Source of the DNA: an uncultured Hydrogenophaga sp.
Lineage (GTDB): Bacteria; Pseudomonadota; Gammaproteobacteria; Burkholderiales; Burkholderiaceae_C
NCBI RefSeq assembly: GCF_958439165.1
Contig: NZ_OY288131.1
Coordinates: forward strand, 1-64,000
Length of the DNA: 64,000 bases
Reading direction: 5' to 3'
Below, piece by piece: positions 27,862 through 39,039 of the stretch (the first letter of the stretch is position 1; each line of letters opens with the position of its first letter). Both the position numbers and the translations under genes were made by a program. Below the pieces are notes generated by a model. That model searched no databases. It saw only the letters and a list, made by a program, of their open reading frames with translations, and was not told the DNA's origin.

Positions 27862-29082
27862 TCAGTCCGCCTGCTTGCGCAGGAAGGCCGGGATCTCGAA
27901 GTCGTCCATGCCGCCGGACGCCAGGGCGTCCACCCGGGCCGCGGCCTGGGTGCGGTTGGTGCGCCAGACGCTGGGCACAGCCATGCTCTGGTAGTCGGGC
28001 TGGGCGGCCGGGGCAGCAGCACCGGGGCCGGCCACGGCGGCGTTCATGGTGGGCACGTTGAACGGCACGTTGTCGGTGCCGGTGCGCAGCACCTGCAGCG
28101 GGGGCGCGGTGCGGCGGGCACCCTGGCGCGACAGGCCGGTGGCGACCACGGTGACGCGCATCTCGTCGCCCAGGCTGTCGTCGTAGGCAGCGCCGTAGAT
28201 CACATGCGCTTCCTGCGAGGCGTAGGCGCGGATGGTGTTCATCGCCAGCTTGGATTCCGACAACTTCAGCGAGCCCTTGGCGGCCGTCACCAGCACCAGC
28301 ACGCCCTTGGCGCCGGAGAGGTCGATGCCTTCCAGCAGCGGGCAGGCCACGGCCTGCTCGGCGGCGATGCGGGCGCGGTCCGGGCCGCTGGCGGTGGCGG
28401 TGCCCATCATGGCCTTGCCGGGCTCGCCCATGACGGTGCGCACGTCTTCGAAGTCGACGTTGACGTTGCCGTACTCGTTGATGATTTCGGCAATGCCGCC
28501 CACGGCGTTCTTGAGCACGTCGTTGGCATGGGCGAAGGCTTCGTCCTGGGTGATGTCGTCGCCCAGCACGTCCTGCAGCTTCTCGTTGAGCACCACGATC
28601 AGCGAATCGACATTGGCCTCCAGTTCGGACAGACCGCCGTCGGCGTTGGTCATGCGGCGGCCGCCTTCCCAGTCGAACGGCTTGGTGACCACGCCGACGG
28701 TCAGGATGCCCATTTCCTTGGCCACGCGGGCGATCACTGGCGCAGCGCCGGTGCCGGTGCCGCCGCCCATGCCGGCGGTGATGAACAGCATGTGCGCGCC
28801 GGCAATGGCTTCGCGGATCTGGTCGACCGCCTGCTCGGCGGCGTCACGGCCCTTCTCGGGCTTGCTGCCGGCGCCCAGGCCGGTGCTGCCGAGCTGGATG
28901 GTCTTGTGGGCGGCGCTGCGGGTCAGTGCCTGGGCATCGGTGTTGGCACAGATGAATTCCACGCCCTGGACGTGGCGGGCGATCATGTGTTCGACCGCAT
29001 TGCCGCCGCCGCCGCCGACGCCGATCACCTTGATCTGGGTGCCCTGGTTGAATTCTTCGACTTCGATCATTTCGATGCTCAT
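27862..29082 (-). CDS. ftsZ: Cell division GTPase FtsZ
   Basis: Tubulin-like protein that polymerises into the Z ring. The 406-residue protein has the nucleotide motif GGGTGTGAAP, the T7 loop region and the conserved C-terminal tail DDFEIPAFLRKQAD, which binds FtsA and ZipA. The linker before the tail (about 320-390) is Ala/Pro-rich. A strong AAGGAGC precedes ATG 29082. The 156-base gap after ftsA may hold its own promoter, but none is obvious. Confidence 0.98.
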   Translation of the reverse strand: MSIEMIEVEEFNQGTQIKVIGVGGGGGNAVEHMIARHVQGVEFICANTDAQALTRSAAHKTIQLGSTGLGAGSKPEKGRDAAEQAVDQIREAIAGAHMLFITAGMGGGTGTGAAPVIARVAKEMGILTVGVVTKPFDWEGGRRMTNADGGLSELEANVDSLIVVLNEKLQDVLGDDITQDEAFAHANDVLKNAVGGIAEIINEYGNVNVDFEDVRTVMGEPGKAMMGTATASGPDRARIAAEQAVACPLLEGIDLSGAKGVLVLVTAAKGSLKLSESKLAMNTIRAYASQEAHVIYGAAYDDSLGDEMRVTVVATGLSRQGARRTAPPLQVLRTGTDNVPFNVPTMNAAVAGPGAAAPAAQPDYQSMAVPSVWRTNRTQAAARVDALASGGMDDFEIPAFLRKQAD

Positions 29083-29238
29083 GGGGTGCTCCTTGTGCAG
29101 TTGCCTGTCTGCGGGTTTCTGTGAATCAAATCCTGTGGGGTCGCTGTTCTGAGTGTTCTCAACCGTCGGGGGGTCCGGTGCAACATCGTCGCCTTCGGCC
29201 GGAGCCGAACAGCCGTGGGGTGTGGGGCATGGTCTTCA

Positions 29239-30468
29239 TCAGAACGTCCCGACGAACCAGTTCTTCACACGCTCGAAGGCGCCGGAGACCGAGCCGGCCT
29301 TCTGCGCCACCTTGTGGCCGCGCACCCGGGCCAGCCGGGCTTCTTCCAGTAGGCCCATGACGGTCGCCGCACGGGTCTGGGCCACCATGTCGGACAGGGC
29401 GCTGGTGTAGTTGGGCACGCCACGGCGCACCGGCTTGAGGAAGATGTCTTCCCCCAGCTCGACCATGCCGGGCATGACCGCGCTGCCACCGGTGAGCACG
29501 ATGCCGCTGGAGAGCATTTCCTCGTGGCCGCTGTCGCGCACCACCTGCTGCACCAGGGAGAAGATCTCTTCCACGCGCGGCTCGATCACGCCGGCCAGGG
29601 CCTGGCGGCTGAGCATGCGCGGGCCGCGGTCGCCCAGCCCGGGCACCTCGACCTGCTGATCGGGGTCGGCCAGCAGCTGCTTGGCGCAGCCGCTCTCGAC
29701 CTTGATGTCCTCGGCGTCCTTGGTGGGGGTGCGCAGGGCCATGGCGATGTCGCTGGTGATCAGGTCGCCGGCGATCGGAATGACCGCCGTGTGCCGGATG
29801 GCACCGCCGGAGAAGATGGCCACGTCGGTGGTGCCGGCGCCGATGTCGACCAGCGCCACCCCGAGCTCCTTCTCGTCGTCGGTCAGCACCGCCTGGCTGG
29901 AAGCCAGCGGGTTGAGCATGAGCTGGTCGACTTCGAGGCCGCAGCGGCGCACGCACTTGATGATGTTCTCGGCCGCGCTCTGGGCGCCGGTCACGATGTG
30001 CACCTTGGCCTCCAGCCGGATGCCGCTCATGCCGATGGGCTCCTTCACCTCCTGCCCGTCGATCACGAACTCCTGCGGCTCCACCAGCAGCAGGCGCTGG
30101 TCGGTGGAGATGTTGATGGCCTTGGCGGTCTCGATCACGCGGGCGACGTCGGTCGGCGTGACCTCGCGGTCCTTGATGGCGACCATGCCGCTGCTGTTGA
30201 TGCCGCGGATGTGGCTGCCGGTGATGCCGGTGTAGACGCGGGCGATGCGGCAGTCGGCCATCAGCTCGGCCTCCTTCAGGGCCTGCTGGATGCTCTGCAC
30301 CGTGGCGTCGATGTTCACCACCACGCCGCGCTTGAGGCCGTGGCTGGCAGACACCCCGAGTCCGGCGAGCTTGAGCGTGCCGCCCGGCTGCACCTCGGCC
30401 ACCACCACCATGATCTTGGCGGTGCCGATGTCCAGTCCGACGACGAGGTCCTTGTATTCCTTGGCCAT
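29239..30468 (-). CDS. ftsA: Cell division protein FtsA
   Basis: Actin-like membrane tether for FtsZ. The 409-residue protein begins with the phosphate-1 region VVGLDIGTAKIMVVVAE, has the DIGAGTTDVAIF and GIVLTGGSAVMPG ATPase motifs, and ends in the amphipathic membrane helix (FERVKNWFVGTF). It sits 22 bases after ftsQ and before ftsZ, the standard order. Confidence 0.97.
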   Translation of the reverse strand: MAKEYKDLVVGLDIGTAKIMVVVAEVQPGGTLKLAGLGVSASHGLKRGVVVNIDATVQSIQQALKEAELMADCRIARVYTGITGSHIRGINSSGMVAIKDREVTPTDVARVIETAKAINISTDQRLLLVEPQEFVIDGQEVKEPIGMSGIRLEAKVHIVTGAQSAAENIIKCVRRCGLEVDQLMLNPLASSQAVLTDDEKELGVALVDIGAGTTDVAIFSGGAIRHTAVIPIAGDLITSDIAMALRTPTKDAEDIKVESGCAKQLLADPDQQVEVPGLGDRGPRMLSRQALAGVIEPRVEEIFSLVQQVVRDSGHEEMLSSGIVLTGGSAVMPGMVELGEDIFLKPVRRGVPNYTSALSDMVAQTRAATVMGLLEEARLARVRGHKVAQKAGSVSGAFERVKNWFVGTF

Positions 30469-30490
30469 GATGTTCTGTGTGTCTTCGGGT

Positions 30491-31327
30491 CTAGCGGGTG
30501 GTGGGTCGGGCGGGGCTCGGGCGGGCCGGTGCGCGGCCGGGACGCGGGGGGACCGCAGTGGCCGGACCGTCGGTGGTGGTCACGCCGCGCACGCGCAGGG
30601 CATAACCGTTGGGGTAGCGCAGATCGACCGACTGCAGGGCACCGGCGTAGCGCTGCGTGAGCTGGGCCAGTGTGGCGGTGAAACGGTGCAGGCGCTGCAG
30701 CAGTTCTTCGGGCGCACCCCGGCCGAGCTCGACCACCGCGCCGCTGTCCAGCCGCGCGCGCCAGCTGCCGCGCTCGTTGAGCTCCAGCCGTTCCAGGCCC
30801 AGATCGAGCCGCTGCAGCTCGGGCTGCAGCAGCCGGTACACCGCCAGCACCTGGGCCGACTGGTCCTTCGGCCCGGCCAGTTCGGGCAGGCCGTCGCTGT
30901 CGTCCGGCGAGGCCTCGAACACCTCGCCCTGGCGGTTCACCAGACGGCCGGAGCCGGACTGGTCCCACCAGGCCACGGCCTCGTGCTCCTCCAGCGTCAC
31001 CCGCAGACGGTTGGGGAATTCGCGCTGCACCACGGCGCTGCGCACCCAGGGCACCTGCTCGAACAGTTCGCGCACCTGCTGCAGATCGACCGTGAGGAAG
31101 TTGGACGACACGCGAGACTTCATCTGGGTGGCGAGGTGGGCCCGGAAGCCGACCGCGTTCTGGTGCTGCACATCACCCTGCACCTCGATGGCCTTGACCG
31201 TCCACACCGGATGGCGCAGCAGCCAGGTGCCCACCGCGCCCAGACACATGAGCGCGATCAGGCCCAGCATGAGCTGGGTGGCCAGGGCCATCAGCTTCAC
31301 GTCCAGGGGCATGTCGGTGGTGCTCAT
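30491..31327 (-). CDS. ftsQ: Cell division protein FtsQ
   Basis: Bitopic divisome protein that links FtsBL to the ring. The 278-residue protein has a short cytoplasmic N-terminus, one membrane helix (about 10-36), a POTRA domain starting with VKAIEVQGDVQHQN, and the FtsQ/DivIB domain. The last 30 residues form an unusual Pro/Arg-rich tail (PPRPGRAPARPSPARP). It follows ddlB by 13 bases. Confidence 0.94.
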   Translation of the reverse strand: MSTTDMPLDVKLMALATQLMLGLIALMCLGAVGTWLLRHPVWTVKAIEVQGDVQHQNAVGFRAHLATQMKSRVSSNFLTVDLQQVRELFEQVPWVRSAVVQREFPNRLRVTLEEHEAVAWWDQSGSGRLVNRQGEVFEASPDDSDGLPELAGPKDQSAQVLAVYRLLQPELQRLDLGLERLELNERGSWRARLDSGAVVELGRGAPEELLQRLHRFTATLAQLTQRYAGALQSVDLRYPNGYALRVRGVTTTDGPATAVPPRPGRAPARPSPARPTTR

Positions 31328-31340
31328 GTGGAGGGACTGC

Positions 31341-32279
31341 TCAGGCGTTGTCCAGGGCGGCGCTGGCCAGGATGGTCAGGCACAGGTCCTCGTAGGCCAT
31401 GCCGGTGGCGCGGGCCGACATGGGCACCAGCGAGTGACCGGTCATGCCGGGCGAGGTGTTGATCTCCAGCAGCCAGGGTTTGCGGGTGGCGGCATCGATC
31501 ATCACGTCGGCGCGGGCCCAGCCGCGGCAGTCCAGCGTGCGGTAGGCCTGGAGCACCAGCGCCTGGATGGCGACTTCCTCGCCCTCGGGCAGTCCGCAGG
31601 GCACCAGGTATTTGGTGTCGTCGGTGAAGTACTTGTTCTGGTAGTCGTAGTTGCCGTCGGGCGCCACGATGCGGATCACCGGCAGGGCCCGGGCCTGGTC
31701 GCCGGCGCCCAGCACCGGGCAGGTGACCTCGTCGCCGGCAATGAACTGTTCGCACATCACCATCGGGTCCTGGCCGGCCGCCAGGGCGTAGGCTGCATCG
31801 CACTGGTCCTGCGAGGTGACCTTGGTCAGGCCGATGGTGGAGCCCTCGCGCACCGGCTTGACGATCATGGGCGAGCCCAGCGCTTCGAGGGCAACACGGG
31901 TTTCGGCAGCGCTGCGCACCTGGCGCCAGGCCGGCGTGGGCAGGCCCTCGGCCAGCCAGATGCGCTTGGTCATGAGCTTGTCCATGGCCACCGACGACGC
32001 CATCACGCCCGGACCGGTGTACGGAATGCCCATCAGCTCCAGCGCACCCTGCACCGTGCCGTCCTCGCCGAAGCGGCCGTGCAGGGCGATGAAGCAGCGC
32101 GCGAAACCTTCGCGCTTCAGGTCGCCCAGGTCACGTTCGGCCGGGTCGAAGGCATGGGCGTCCACACCCCTGGACTGCAGGGCCTTGCACACCCCGGTGC
32201 CCGACATGAGCGAGACCTCGCGCTCGGCGGAGCGTCCGCCCATGAGCACGGCGACCTTGCCGAATTCCTTCACATTCAT
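31341..32279 (-). CDS. ddlB: D-alanine--D-alanine ligase
   Basis: ATP-grasp enzyme that makes D-Ala-D-Ala for the peptidoglycan stem. The 312-residue protein has [15 protein letters not shown] at the N-terminus, the [14 protein letters not shown] loop and [15 protein letters not shown] at the C-terminus. I start at ATG 32279 ([15 protein letters not shown]). It overlaps the murC stop by four bases and so is coupled to it. Confidence 0.97.
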   Translation of the reverse strand: MNVKEFGKVAVLMGGRSAEREVSLMSGTGVCKALQSRGVDAHAFDPAERDLGDLKREGFARCFIALHGRFGEDGTVQGALELMGIPYTGPGVMASSVAMDKLMTKRIWLAEGLPTPAWRQVRSAAETRVALEALGSPMIVKPVREGSTIGLTKVTSQDQCDAAYALAAGQDPMVMCEQFIAGDEVTCPVLGAGDQARALPVIRIVAPDGNYDYQNKYFTDDTKYLVPCGLPEGEEVAIQALVLQAYRTLDCRGWARADVMIDAATRKPWLLEINTSPGMTGHSLVPMSARATGMAYEDLCLTILASAALDNA

Positions 32280-33673
32280 TTCGCCAACTCCATGATTTTT
32301 CCGGCCACCGCGCCGATGGAACCTGCACCCATGCACAGCACCACATCGCCGTCCCGGGCGTTGTCGAGCACCGCCTGCGGCATGCCGGCGATGTCGTCCA
32401 CGAACACCGGCTCCAGCTTGCCGGCCACCCGCAGGGCGCGGGCCAGCGAGCGGCCGTCGGCGGCAACGATGGGGGCCTCGCCGGCGGCATACACCTCGGC
32501 CAGCAGCACCGCGTCGGCCTGCCCGATGACCTTCACGAAATCCTCGAAGCAGTCACGGGTGCGGCTGTAACGGTGCGGCTGGAAAGCCAGCACCAGACGC
32601 CGGTCGGGGAAAGCGCCACGGGCAGCAGCCAGGGTGGCGGCCATTTCCACCGGATGGTGGCCGTAGTCGTCCACCACGGTGCACTGGCCACCGCCGGGCA
32701 GCGCGGCATCGCCGTAGCGCTGGAAGCGCCGGCCCACGCCCTTGAATCCCGCCAGGGCCCGCTGCACCGCTCCGTCGGGCACGCCCAGCTCCACCGCGAT
32801 GCCGATGGCGGCGAGTGCATTGAGCACGTTGTGGCGGCCGGGCAGGTTGAGGGTCACGTCCAGGTCGGGCAGCTGCACGCCGTTGCGGCGCTGCACGACA
32901 AACCGCATGCAGGGCCCGTCGGCGCGCACGTCGATGGCACGCACCTGGGCGTCCTCGCTGAAGCCGTAGCTGGTGATGGGGCGCGCGATCTGGGGCAGGA
33001 TCTCGCGGATGGCCGCGTCGTCGACGCACACCACCGCCGCACCATAGAACGGCATGCGGTGCAGGAACTCCACGAACGCGCCCTTGAGCCGACCGAAGTC
33101 GTGGCCGTAGGTGTCCATGTGGTCGGCGTCGATGTTGGTGACGACCGAGATCACCGGCAGCAGGTTGAGGAACGAGGCGTCCGATTCGTCGGCCTCGACC
33201 ACGATGTATTCGCCGGATCCCAGGGCCGCGTTGGCGCCGGCGCTGTTGAGCCGGCCGCCGATGACGAAGGTCGGGTCCATGCCGGCTTCGGCCAGCACGC
33301 TGGCCACCAGGCTGGTGGTGGTGGTCTTGCCATGGGTGCCGGCAATGGCCACGCCCTTCTTCATGCGCATCAGCTCGGCCAGCATGACCGCGCGCGGCAC
33401 CACCGGGATGAGCTTCGCGTGGGCCGCCACCACCTCGGGGTTGTCGGCCTTGACCGCGGTGGAGGTGACGATGGCGTCAGCCCCCTCGATGTGGGCCGCG
33501 TCATGGCCGACCTGCACCACGGCACCGAGCGACTGGAGGCGGCGCGTGACGGCGCTCTCGCCCAGGTCGCTGCCGGAGATGCGGAAACCCTGGTTGAGCA
33601 GCACCTCGGCGATGCCGCTCATGCCGGCACCGCCGATGCCCACGAAATGGATGTGTCGGATGGCGTGTTTCAT
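32276..33673 (-). CDS. murC: UDP-N-acetylmuramate--L-alanine ligase
   Basis: Adds L-Ala to UDP-MurNAc. The 465-residue protein starts [25 protein letters not shown], has the P-loop [13 protein letters not shown], the [10 protein letters not shown] catalytic motif and the C-terminal HHPVEM and QPHRYSRT segments. It is coupled by four-base overlaps to murG upstream and ddlB downstream. Confidence 0.97.
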   Translation of the reverse strand: MKHAIRHIHFVGIGGAGMSGIAEVLLNQGFRISGSDLGESAVTRRLQSLGAVVQVGHDAAHIEGADAIVTSTAVKADNPEVVAAHAKLIPVVPRAVMLAELMRMKKGVAIAGTHGKTTTTSLVASVLAEAGMDPTFVIGGRLNSAGANAALGSGEYIVVEADESDASFLNLLPVISVVTNIDADHMDTYGHDFGRLKGAFVEFLHRMPFYGAAVVCVDDAAIREILPQIARPITSYGFSEDAQVRAIDVRADGPCMRFVVQRRNGVQLPDLDVTLNLPGRHNVLNALAAIGIAVELGVPDGAVQRALAGFKGVGRRFQRYGDAALPGGGQCTVVDDYGHHPVEMAATLAAARGAFPDRRLVLAFQPHRYSRTRDCFEDFVKVIGQADAVLLAEVYAAGEAPIVAADGRSLARALRVAGKLEPVFVDDIAGMPQAVLDNARDGDVVLCMGAGSIGAVAGKIMELAK

Positions 33674-34749
33674 GCAGCGGGCACTTTCGCGAGTTCGGAG
33701 CAGGCGGCCACCACCGCATCGACCGCACCGGGCTTGCACTGGACACGGGCGCGTTCGGCCATGTCCTGCAGCTGCCGGCGGTTGACGCCCTGCAGCAGGT
33801 GGGCGAGCTTCTGGGGGGTCAGGCCGGCCTGGGGTTCGAGCCAGGCGGCGCCGGCATCGACCAGGAAGCGGGCGTTGGTGGTCTGGTGGTCATCCACCGC
33901 CGCCGGGAAGGGCACGAAGACCGCTGCAGCGCCCACGGCGGCCAGTTCGGTGACGGTGCTGGCACCGGCGCGGGCGATCACCAGATCGGCCTGGGCATAG
34001 GCGCTGGCGGTGTCGTCGATGAAGGGGGTGAGGTCGGCCTGCACGCCGGCGTCGGCATAGGCCGTGCGCAGGGCATCGATCTGTTTTTCCCCGCTCTGGT
34101 GCAGCACCTGCGGGCGTTCCTGTTCGGGCAGCAGGGCCAGGGCCTGCGGCACGATGCGGTTGAGCGCCTGCGCCCCGAGGCTGCCCCCCACCACCAGCAG
34201 GCGCAGCGGGCCGCTGCGGCCCTGGAAGCGCTCGGCCGGGGGCGGCTGCTGCAGGAATGCGGCGCGCAGCGGGTTGCCCACCCAGGCAGCCTTGGGCATG
34301 GCGTTCGGGAAGGCGGTGAACACCCGGTCAGCCACGCCGGCCAGCACCTTGTTGGCCATGCCGGCCACCGAGTTCTGTTCGTGCAGCACCAGCGGGCGGC
34401 CCAGCAGTACGCCCATCATTCCGCCGGGGAAGGTGATGTAGCCGCCCAGACCCACCAGCACATCGGGCTGCACCCGGCGCACCACCTGGATGCTCTGCCA
34501 GAAGGCGCGCAGCAGGCGCAACGGCAGCAGGGCGATGGTGAGCGGCCCCTTGCCGCGCACGCCACCGAAGTCGATGGTCTCCAGCGGAAAGCCACGCGGC
34601 GGAACCAGACGGCTTTCCATGCTGCCGGGCGCGCCCAGCCAGTGCACCCGCCAGCCGCGCTCGCGCAGGGCTTCTGCCACGGCCAGACCCGGGAAGATGT
34701 GGCCACCCGTGCCGCCGGCCATGATCAGTGCGCAGGGCTGGCGGCTCAT
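33670..34749 (-). CDS. murG: UDP-GlcNAc:lipid I N-acetylglucosaminyltransferase
   Basis: Peripheral inner-membrane enzyme that converts lipid I to lipid II. The 359-residue protein has the N-terminal glycine-rich loop [17 protein letters not shown], the lipid-binding face [19 protein letters not shown], and the donor loops [10 protein letters not shown] and [31 protein letters not shown] (in two parts). It overlaps ftsW and murC by four bases each. Confidence 0.97.
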   Translation of the reverse strand: MSRQPCALIMAGGTGGHIFPGLAVAEALRERGWRVHWLGAPGSMESRLVPPRGFPLETIDFGGVRGKGPLTIALLPLRLLRAFWQSIQVVRRVQPDVLVGLGGYITFPGGMMGVLLGRPLVLHEQNSVAGMANKVLAGVADRVFTAFPNAMPKAAWVGNPLRAAFLQQPPPAERFQGRSGPLRLLVVGGSLGAQALNRIVPQALALLPEQERPQVLHQSGEKQIDALRTAYADAGVQADLTPFIDDTASAYAQADLVIARAGASTVTELAAVGAAAVFVPFPAAVDDHQTTNARFLVDAGAAWLEPQAGLTPQKLAHLLQGVNRRQLQDMAERARVQCKPGAVDAVVAACSELAKVPAA

Positions 34750-36029
34750 GTCCGTGCCCCCCGCATCAGTTGCCGGTTCTCGTAGTCGACCCGCAGCACG
34801 ATGGCCAGGGCCACCATGTTGAGCAGGATGGCCGATCCGCCATAGCTCATGAACGGCAGCGTCAGGCCCTTGGTGGGCAGGGCTCCGAGGTTCACGCCGA
34901 TGTTGATGAAAGCCTGGAAGCCGAACCACAGGCCCACGCCCTGCGCCACCAGCCCGGCGAACACCTGGTCGAGTGCGATGGCCTGGCGGCCGATGTGCAT
35001 GATGCGGCGGGTCAGCCACAGGAACAGGGCAATCAGCACCAGCAGGCCGACCAGCCCGAATTCCTCGCCGATGACGGCCAGCAGGAAATCGGTGTGGGCT
35101 TCGGGCAGCCAGTGCAGCTTCTCGACGCTGCCGCCCAGACCGACCCCGAAGAGTTCGCCGCGGCCGATCGCGATCAGCGAATGGGACAGCTGGTAGCCCT
35201 TGCCCAGGGCGTGCTCTTCGCTCCAGGGATCGAGGTAGGCAAAGATGCGCTCGCGCCGCCAGTCGCTCAGCATGATCATCACGGCAAAGGCGGTGACCGC
35301 CAGCAGGGCGATCAGGAAGAACATGCGCGCGTTCACCCCGCCCAGGAACAGGATGCCCATGGCGATGACCACGATCACCATGAAGGCGCCCATGTCGGGT
35401 TCGGCCAGCAGCAGCATTCCCACCACCAGCACCGCCACGCCCATGGGGGCCACGGCCTGGAAGAAGCGCTCCTTCACGTCCATCTTGCGCACCATGTAGT
35501 CGGCCGCATACAGCAGCACCGCCAGCTTGGCGAGTTCGGACGGCTGGAAGTTCATGACGCCCAGCGAGATCCAGCGCCGCGCACCGTTGACCCCCTTGCC
35601 GATGAAGGGGATGAGCACCAGCACCAGCAGCAGCAGGGCGAGCGCGAACAGCCAGGGCGCCATTCGCTCCCAGGCCCGCAGCGGAAACTGGAAGGCCACC
35701 AGCGCAGCGATCAGCCCCACCGCAATCGAGAAGGTGTGGCGGATCAGGAAGTGGGTCTGGGCGTAGTTGGCAAAACGCGGGTTGTCCGGCAGCGCGACCG
35801 AGGCCGAATACACCATCACCAGGCCCCAGGCCAGCAGGGCCACTGCCACCCAGGCCAGCGGCTGGTCGAAGCCGAGGTCGCGCACGGCGCCGTCGCGGGT
35901 GCCGGCGTAGTTGCGGCTGGACAGGCGCACCGGCAGACCGTCGCCGCCGGCCGCGCCGAGCAGGCCGCGCAGGCGCTGCCACAGCGGCACCGGCGCGGTG
36001 GTGGCGGCAGATGCGTTGCGGCGGCTCAC
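34746..36029 (-). CDS. ftsW: Divisome SEDS glycosyltransferase FtsW
   Basis: Lipid II polymerase of the septum, partner of FtsI. The 427-residue protein has about ten membrane segments after a cytoplasmic N-terminus of about 45 residues, with [21 protein letters not shown] (motif split here for length) and [14 protein letters not shown]. It differs from RodA in this window in its loop between helices 7 and 8 ([20 protein letters not shown]). It overlaps murD and murG by four bases. Confidence 0.97.
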   Translation of the reverse strand: MSRRNASAATTAPVPLWQRLRGLLGAAGGDGLPVRLSSRNYAGTRDGAVRDLGFDQPLAWVAVALLAWGLVMVYSASVALPDNPRFANYAQTHFLIRHTFSIAVGLIAALVAFQFPLRAWERMAPWLFALALLLLVLVLIPFIGKGVNGARRWISLGVMNFQPSELAKLAVLLYAADYMVRKMDVKERFFQAVAPMGVAVLVVGMLLLAEPDMGAFMVIVVIAMGILFLGGVNARMFFLIALLAVTAFAVMIMLSDWRRERIFAYLDPWSEEHALGKGYQLSHSLIAIGRGELFGVGLGGSVEKLHWLPEAHTDFLLAVIGEEFGLVGLLVLIALFLWLTRRIMHIGRQAIALDQVFAGLVAQGVGLWFGFQAFINIGVNLGALPTKGLTLPFMSYGGSAILLNMVALAIVLRVDYENRQLMRGART

Positions 36030-37855
36030 AGCGCACCCTCCAGGCTCTGGCCGCTCTCGGCCGCCAGCGCCGCCACCGCGTCGACGAAGACGCGGGCGCG
36101 GTGCACATAGTTGTCGAACATGTCCAGGCTGGCACAGGCCGGCGACATTAGCACCGCATCGCCTGCCTGGGCCAGACCGGCACAGGCGCGCACGGCCTGC
36201 GGCAGATCGGCCGCATCGTGCAGCGGCACACCGCGCCCGGCCAGCTCGCTGCCGACGGCCTGGCGGATCGCGGCTGCGTCGCGCCCGATCAGCACCACGG
36301 CGCGGGCATGGCGTGCCAGGGGAACGGCCAGCGGAGAAAAGTCCTGGCCCTTGCCGTCGCCACCCAGGATCACCACCAGGCGGCGGTCGGCGCCCAGGCC
36401 GGTGACGGCCGCCAGCGTGGCACCCACGTTGGTGCCCTTGCTGTCGTCGAAGTACTCCACCTCGCCCACGATGCCCACCGGCTCCACCCGGTGCGGCTCG
36501 CCCCGGTACTCACGCAGGCCATGCAGCATGGGTGCCAGTGCGGCGCCGGTGGAGGTGGCCAGCGCCAGTGCGGCCAGGGCGTTCGCAGCGTTGTGCCGGC
36601 CGCGGATGCGCAGGGCATCGACCGGCATCAGCCGCTGCATGTAGATCTCTTCTTCACCGGGCGCTCCACGGCCACGGGCGCGGGTTTCATCCAGCGCCAC
36701 GGCGCGCACCAGCCACGCCATGCCGTTGACGGTCTCCACGCCCCAGTCACCCGGGCGGGTCGGAGCCTCCAGACCGAAACTGCTCCAGGCCCGCGCCGGC
36801 ACCTGCCGGTTGCGGTTCGACACCTTGACCGTGACCATGCCGGGCTGGAAGCCCATGACGGCCGGGTCGTCCCGGTTGAGCAGCATGAGGGCGCCGGTGC
36901 CATAGACCGCGCGCTTGGCCTGGGCGTAGGCGCCCATGCTGCCGTGCCAGTCGAGGTGGTCTTCGGTGATGTTGAGCACGGTGGCTGCGGTGGGCACGCC
37001 GTCCCAGGCGCCGCCTTCGGTGCCGTCGAGCTGGAAGCTGGAGAGCTCCAGCACCCAGACCGTGGGCAGATGCGGCGGCGCCCGATAGGCCGGGGCAACG
37101 GGCGCAGGGGCTTCGTCGGCCTCGCCGTCGGCCTCGTCGTCAGCGGATGCCGGCATCGGCTCGTCGTCGGCTTCCTCCGCGTCCGGGGTCGGCTCGGCGT
37201 CGACCGTAGATGGCGCATCGCCGGCCACCGGTGTGGTCTCTGCGGGCGCAACGGCCTGCACGGCGGCTTCGGCCTCGGCCTGTTCGCGCTCCGCCTGCGC
37301 GCGTTCCTCGGCTTCCCGCTCGGCGTCGGCAGCGCGGGCCACGGCCTCGGCGTCCAGTGCGTTGGCCAGCACGTCCAGCAGCGCCGGTCCGATGTTGCCG
37401 GCCACGGCCACGCGCTGCCCGGCGCGCTGCAGCAGCAGGCCGGTGAGCGAGGTGACGGTGGTCTTGCCGTTGGTGCCGGTGATGCCGAGCACCTGCGGGC
37501 GGTAGGGCTGGTCCTCTCGCCGGGCCAGGGTCTGCAGGGCCTGGGCGAACAGGTCCAGCTCGCCCGTCTGCGGCACGCCGTGCTCTGCGGTCCAGGCGCG
37601 CGCGGCCTGCAGGCTGTCCGGCGACAGACCGGGGCTTCGGGCCACCAGGGTCCAGGCCTCACGCTGCATGAGCGTGGCATCCAGCGGACCGGCCACGAAA
37701 CCGGCCTGCGGGCACAGCTCCCGCAGGGCGGGCAGCTGCGGCGGCGCCGCCCGGGTGTCGGCCACCGTCACGCGGGCACCCTGGCGCGTGCACCACCGGG
37801 CCATGGCCAGGCCCGAGATGCCGAGTCCGAGGATGAGGACGTTCTGGTCGTGCAT
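36026..37855 (-). CDS. murD: UDP-MurNAc-L-Ala--D-glutamate ligase with a large acidic insertion
   Basis: Adds D-Glu to the UDP-MurNAc-L-Ala precursor. At 609 residues it is much longer than the usual 440-500. The P-loop [10 protein letters not shown] is at about 127-136, the GNIG motif at 153-156, and ELSSFQLD at 270-277. Between these last two lies an extra segment at about 168-262. It is first Glu/Arg/Ala-rich and probably helical ([20 protein letters not shown]), then acidic and Pro-rich ([20 protein letters not shown]). A smaller addition follows the central domain (residues about 330-390). All catalytic motifs are intact, so the enzyme should work. It overlaps ftsW by four bases. Confidence 0.95.
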   Translation of the reverse strand: MHDQNVLILGLGISGLAMARWCTRQGARVTVADTRAAPPQLPALRELCPQAGFVAGPLDATLMQREAWTLVARSPGLSPDSLQAARAWTAEHGVPQTGELDLFAQALQTLARREDQPYRPQVLGITGTNGKTTVTSLTGLLLQRAGQRVAVAGNIGPALLDVLANALDAEAVARAADAEREAEERAQAEREQAEAEAAVQAVAPAETTPVAGDAPSTVDAEPTPDAEEADDEPMPASADDEADGEADEAPAPVAPAYRAPPHLPTVWVLELSSFQLDGTEGGAWDGVPTAATVLNITEDHLDWHGSMGAYAQAKRAVYGTGALMLLNRDDPAVMGFQPGMVTVKVSNRNRQVPARAWSSFGLEAPTRPGDWGVETVNGMAWLVRAVALDETRARGRGAPGEEEIYMQRLMPVDALRIRGRHNAANALAALALATSTGAALAPMLHGLREYRGEPHRVEPVGIVGEVEYFDDSKGTNVGATLAAVTGLGADRRLVVILGGDGKGQDFSPLAVPLARHARAVVLIGRDAAAIRQAVGSELAGRGVPLHDAADLPQAVRACAGLAQAGDAVLMSPACASLDMFDNYVHRARVFVDAVAALAAESGQSLEGAL

Positions 37856-37860
37856 CGTGC

Positions 37861-39039
37861 TCAGCGCAGCTTGAGGGTGGACAGACCGACCAGGCACAGC
37901 AGCATGGTGATGATCCAGAAGCGGACCACGACCTGGGTCTCCTTCCAGCCGGTCTTCTCGAAGTGGTGGTGCAGCGGGGCCATCTGGAACAGGCGGCGGC
38001 CGGTGCCATAACGCTTGCGGGTGTACTTGAACCAGGTCACCTGCAGCATGACCGACAGGGCTTCGACCACGAAGATGCCGCCCATGATGGCCAGCACGAT
38101 CTCCTGCCGCACGATGACCGCGATGGTGCCCAGCGCACCGCCCAGGGCCAGCGCGCCCACGTCGCCCATGAACACCTGGGCCGGATGGGTGTTGAACCAC
38201 AGGAAGGCCAGGCCGGCACCGGCCATGGCACCGCAGAAGATGAGCAGCTCGCCCGCCCCCGGGATGTGCGGCAGCAGCAGGTAAGGGGCAAAGACGGCGT
38301 TGCCGGTGACATAGGCGAACACGCCCAGGGCCGAGCCCACCATCACCACCGGCATGATGGCCAGGCCGTCCAGGCCGTCGGTGAGGTTGACCGCATTGCT
38401 CGAACCGACGATGACCAGGTAGGTCATGATCACGAAGCCGGTCACGCCCAGCGGATAGCTGATCTCCTTGAAGAACGGCACCAGCAGGCCGGACTGCGGC
38501 GGCAAGTCGACGGTGAATCCGGAACTCACCCAGGCCACGAACAGCTCCAGCACGCGGGTGTTGCTGGTCTCGGACACGGCGAACACCAGGTAGAAGGCCG
38601 CCACCAGGCCAATGACCGACTGCCAGAAGTACTTCTCGCGCGAGCGCATGCCTTCCGGGTCCTTGTGGACCACCTTGCGCCAGTCGTCCACCCAGCCGAT
38701 GGCGCCGAAGCCCAGGGTGACGATCAGCACGATCCAGACGAAACGGTTGCTCCAGTTGAACCACAGCAGCGTGGACAGCGCGATGGAGAACAGGATCAGA
38801 ACGCCCCCCATGGTCGGGGTGCCACCCTTGCTGAGGTGGGTCTGCATGGCGTATTCGCGGATCGGCTGTCCGATCTTGAGTGCGGCCAGCCGGCGGATGA
38901 AGTACGGACCGGCCGCCAGACCCACCAGCAGTGCCGTCATGGACGCCATGACCGCACGGAAAGTGAGGTACTGGAACACCCGCAGGAAGCTCAGGTCGGG
39001 GTGGAGGCCTTGCAGCCACTGGGCCAGGCTAGGCAGCAT
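37861..39039 (-). CDS. mraY: Phospho-MurNAc-pentapeptide translocase
   Basis: Integral membrane enzyme that makes lipid I from UDP-MurNAc-pentapeptide and undecaprenyl phosphate. The 392-residue protein has about ten helices. Landmarks are [13 protein letters not shown], the Asp pair in [19 protein letters not shown] and the histidine loop [15 protein letters not shown]. The start is ATG 39039. It overlaps the murF end by 11 bases and precedes murD by five. Confidence 0.97.
   Translation of the reverse strand: MLPSLAQWLQGLHPDLSFLRVFQYLTFRAVMASMTALLVGLAAGPYFIRRLAALKIGQPIREYAMQTHLSKGGTPTMGGVLILFSIALSTLLWFNWSNRFVWIVLIVTLGFGAIGWVDDWRKVVHKDPEGMRSREKYFWQSVIGLVAAFYLVFAVSETSNTRVLELFVAWVSSGFTVDLPPQSGLLVPFFKEISYPLGVTGFVIMTYLVIVGSSNAVNLTDGLDGLAIMPVVMVGSALGVFAYVTGNAVFAPYLLLPHIPGAGELLIFCGAMAGAGLAFLWFNTHPAQVFMGDVGALALGGALGTIAVIVRQEIVLAIMGGIFVVEALSVMLQVTWFKYTRKRYGTGRRLFQMAPLHHHFEKTGWKETQVVVRFWIITMLLCLVGLSTLKLR

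Noticed and set aside
26809..29124. Long open frame antisense to lpxC and ftsZ (771 codons, plus strand)
   Set aside because: It covers two highly conserved essential genes and has repetitive His/Gly/Val composition without domains.
39029..39039. Frameshift or fusion at the murF-mraY overlap
   Set aside because: Both proteins have their normal ends. The 11-base overlap is consistent with tight packing in this cluster.
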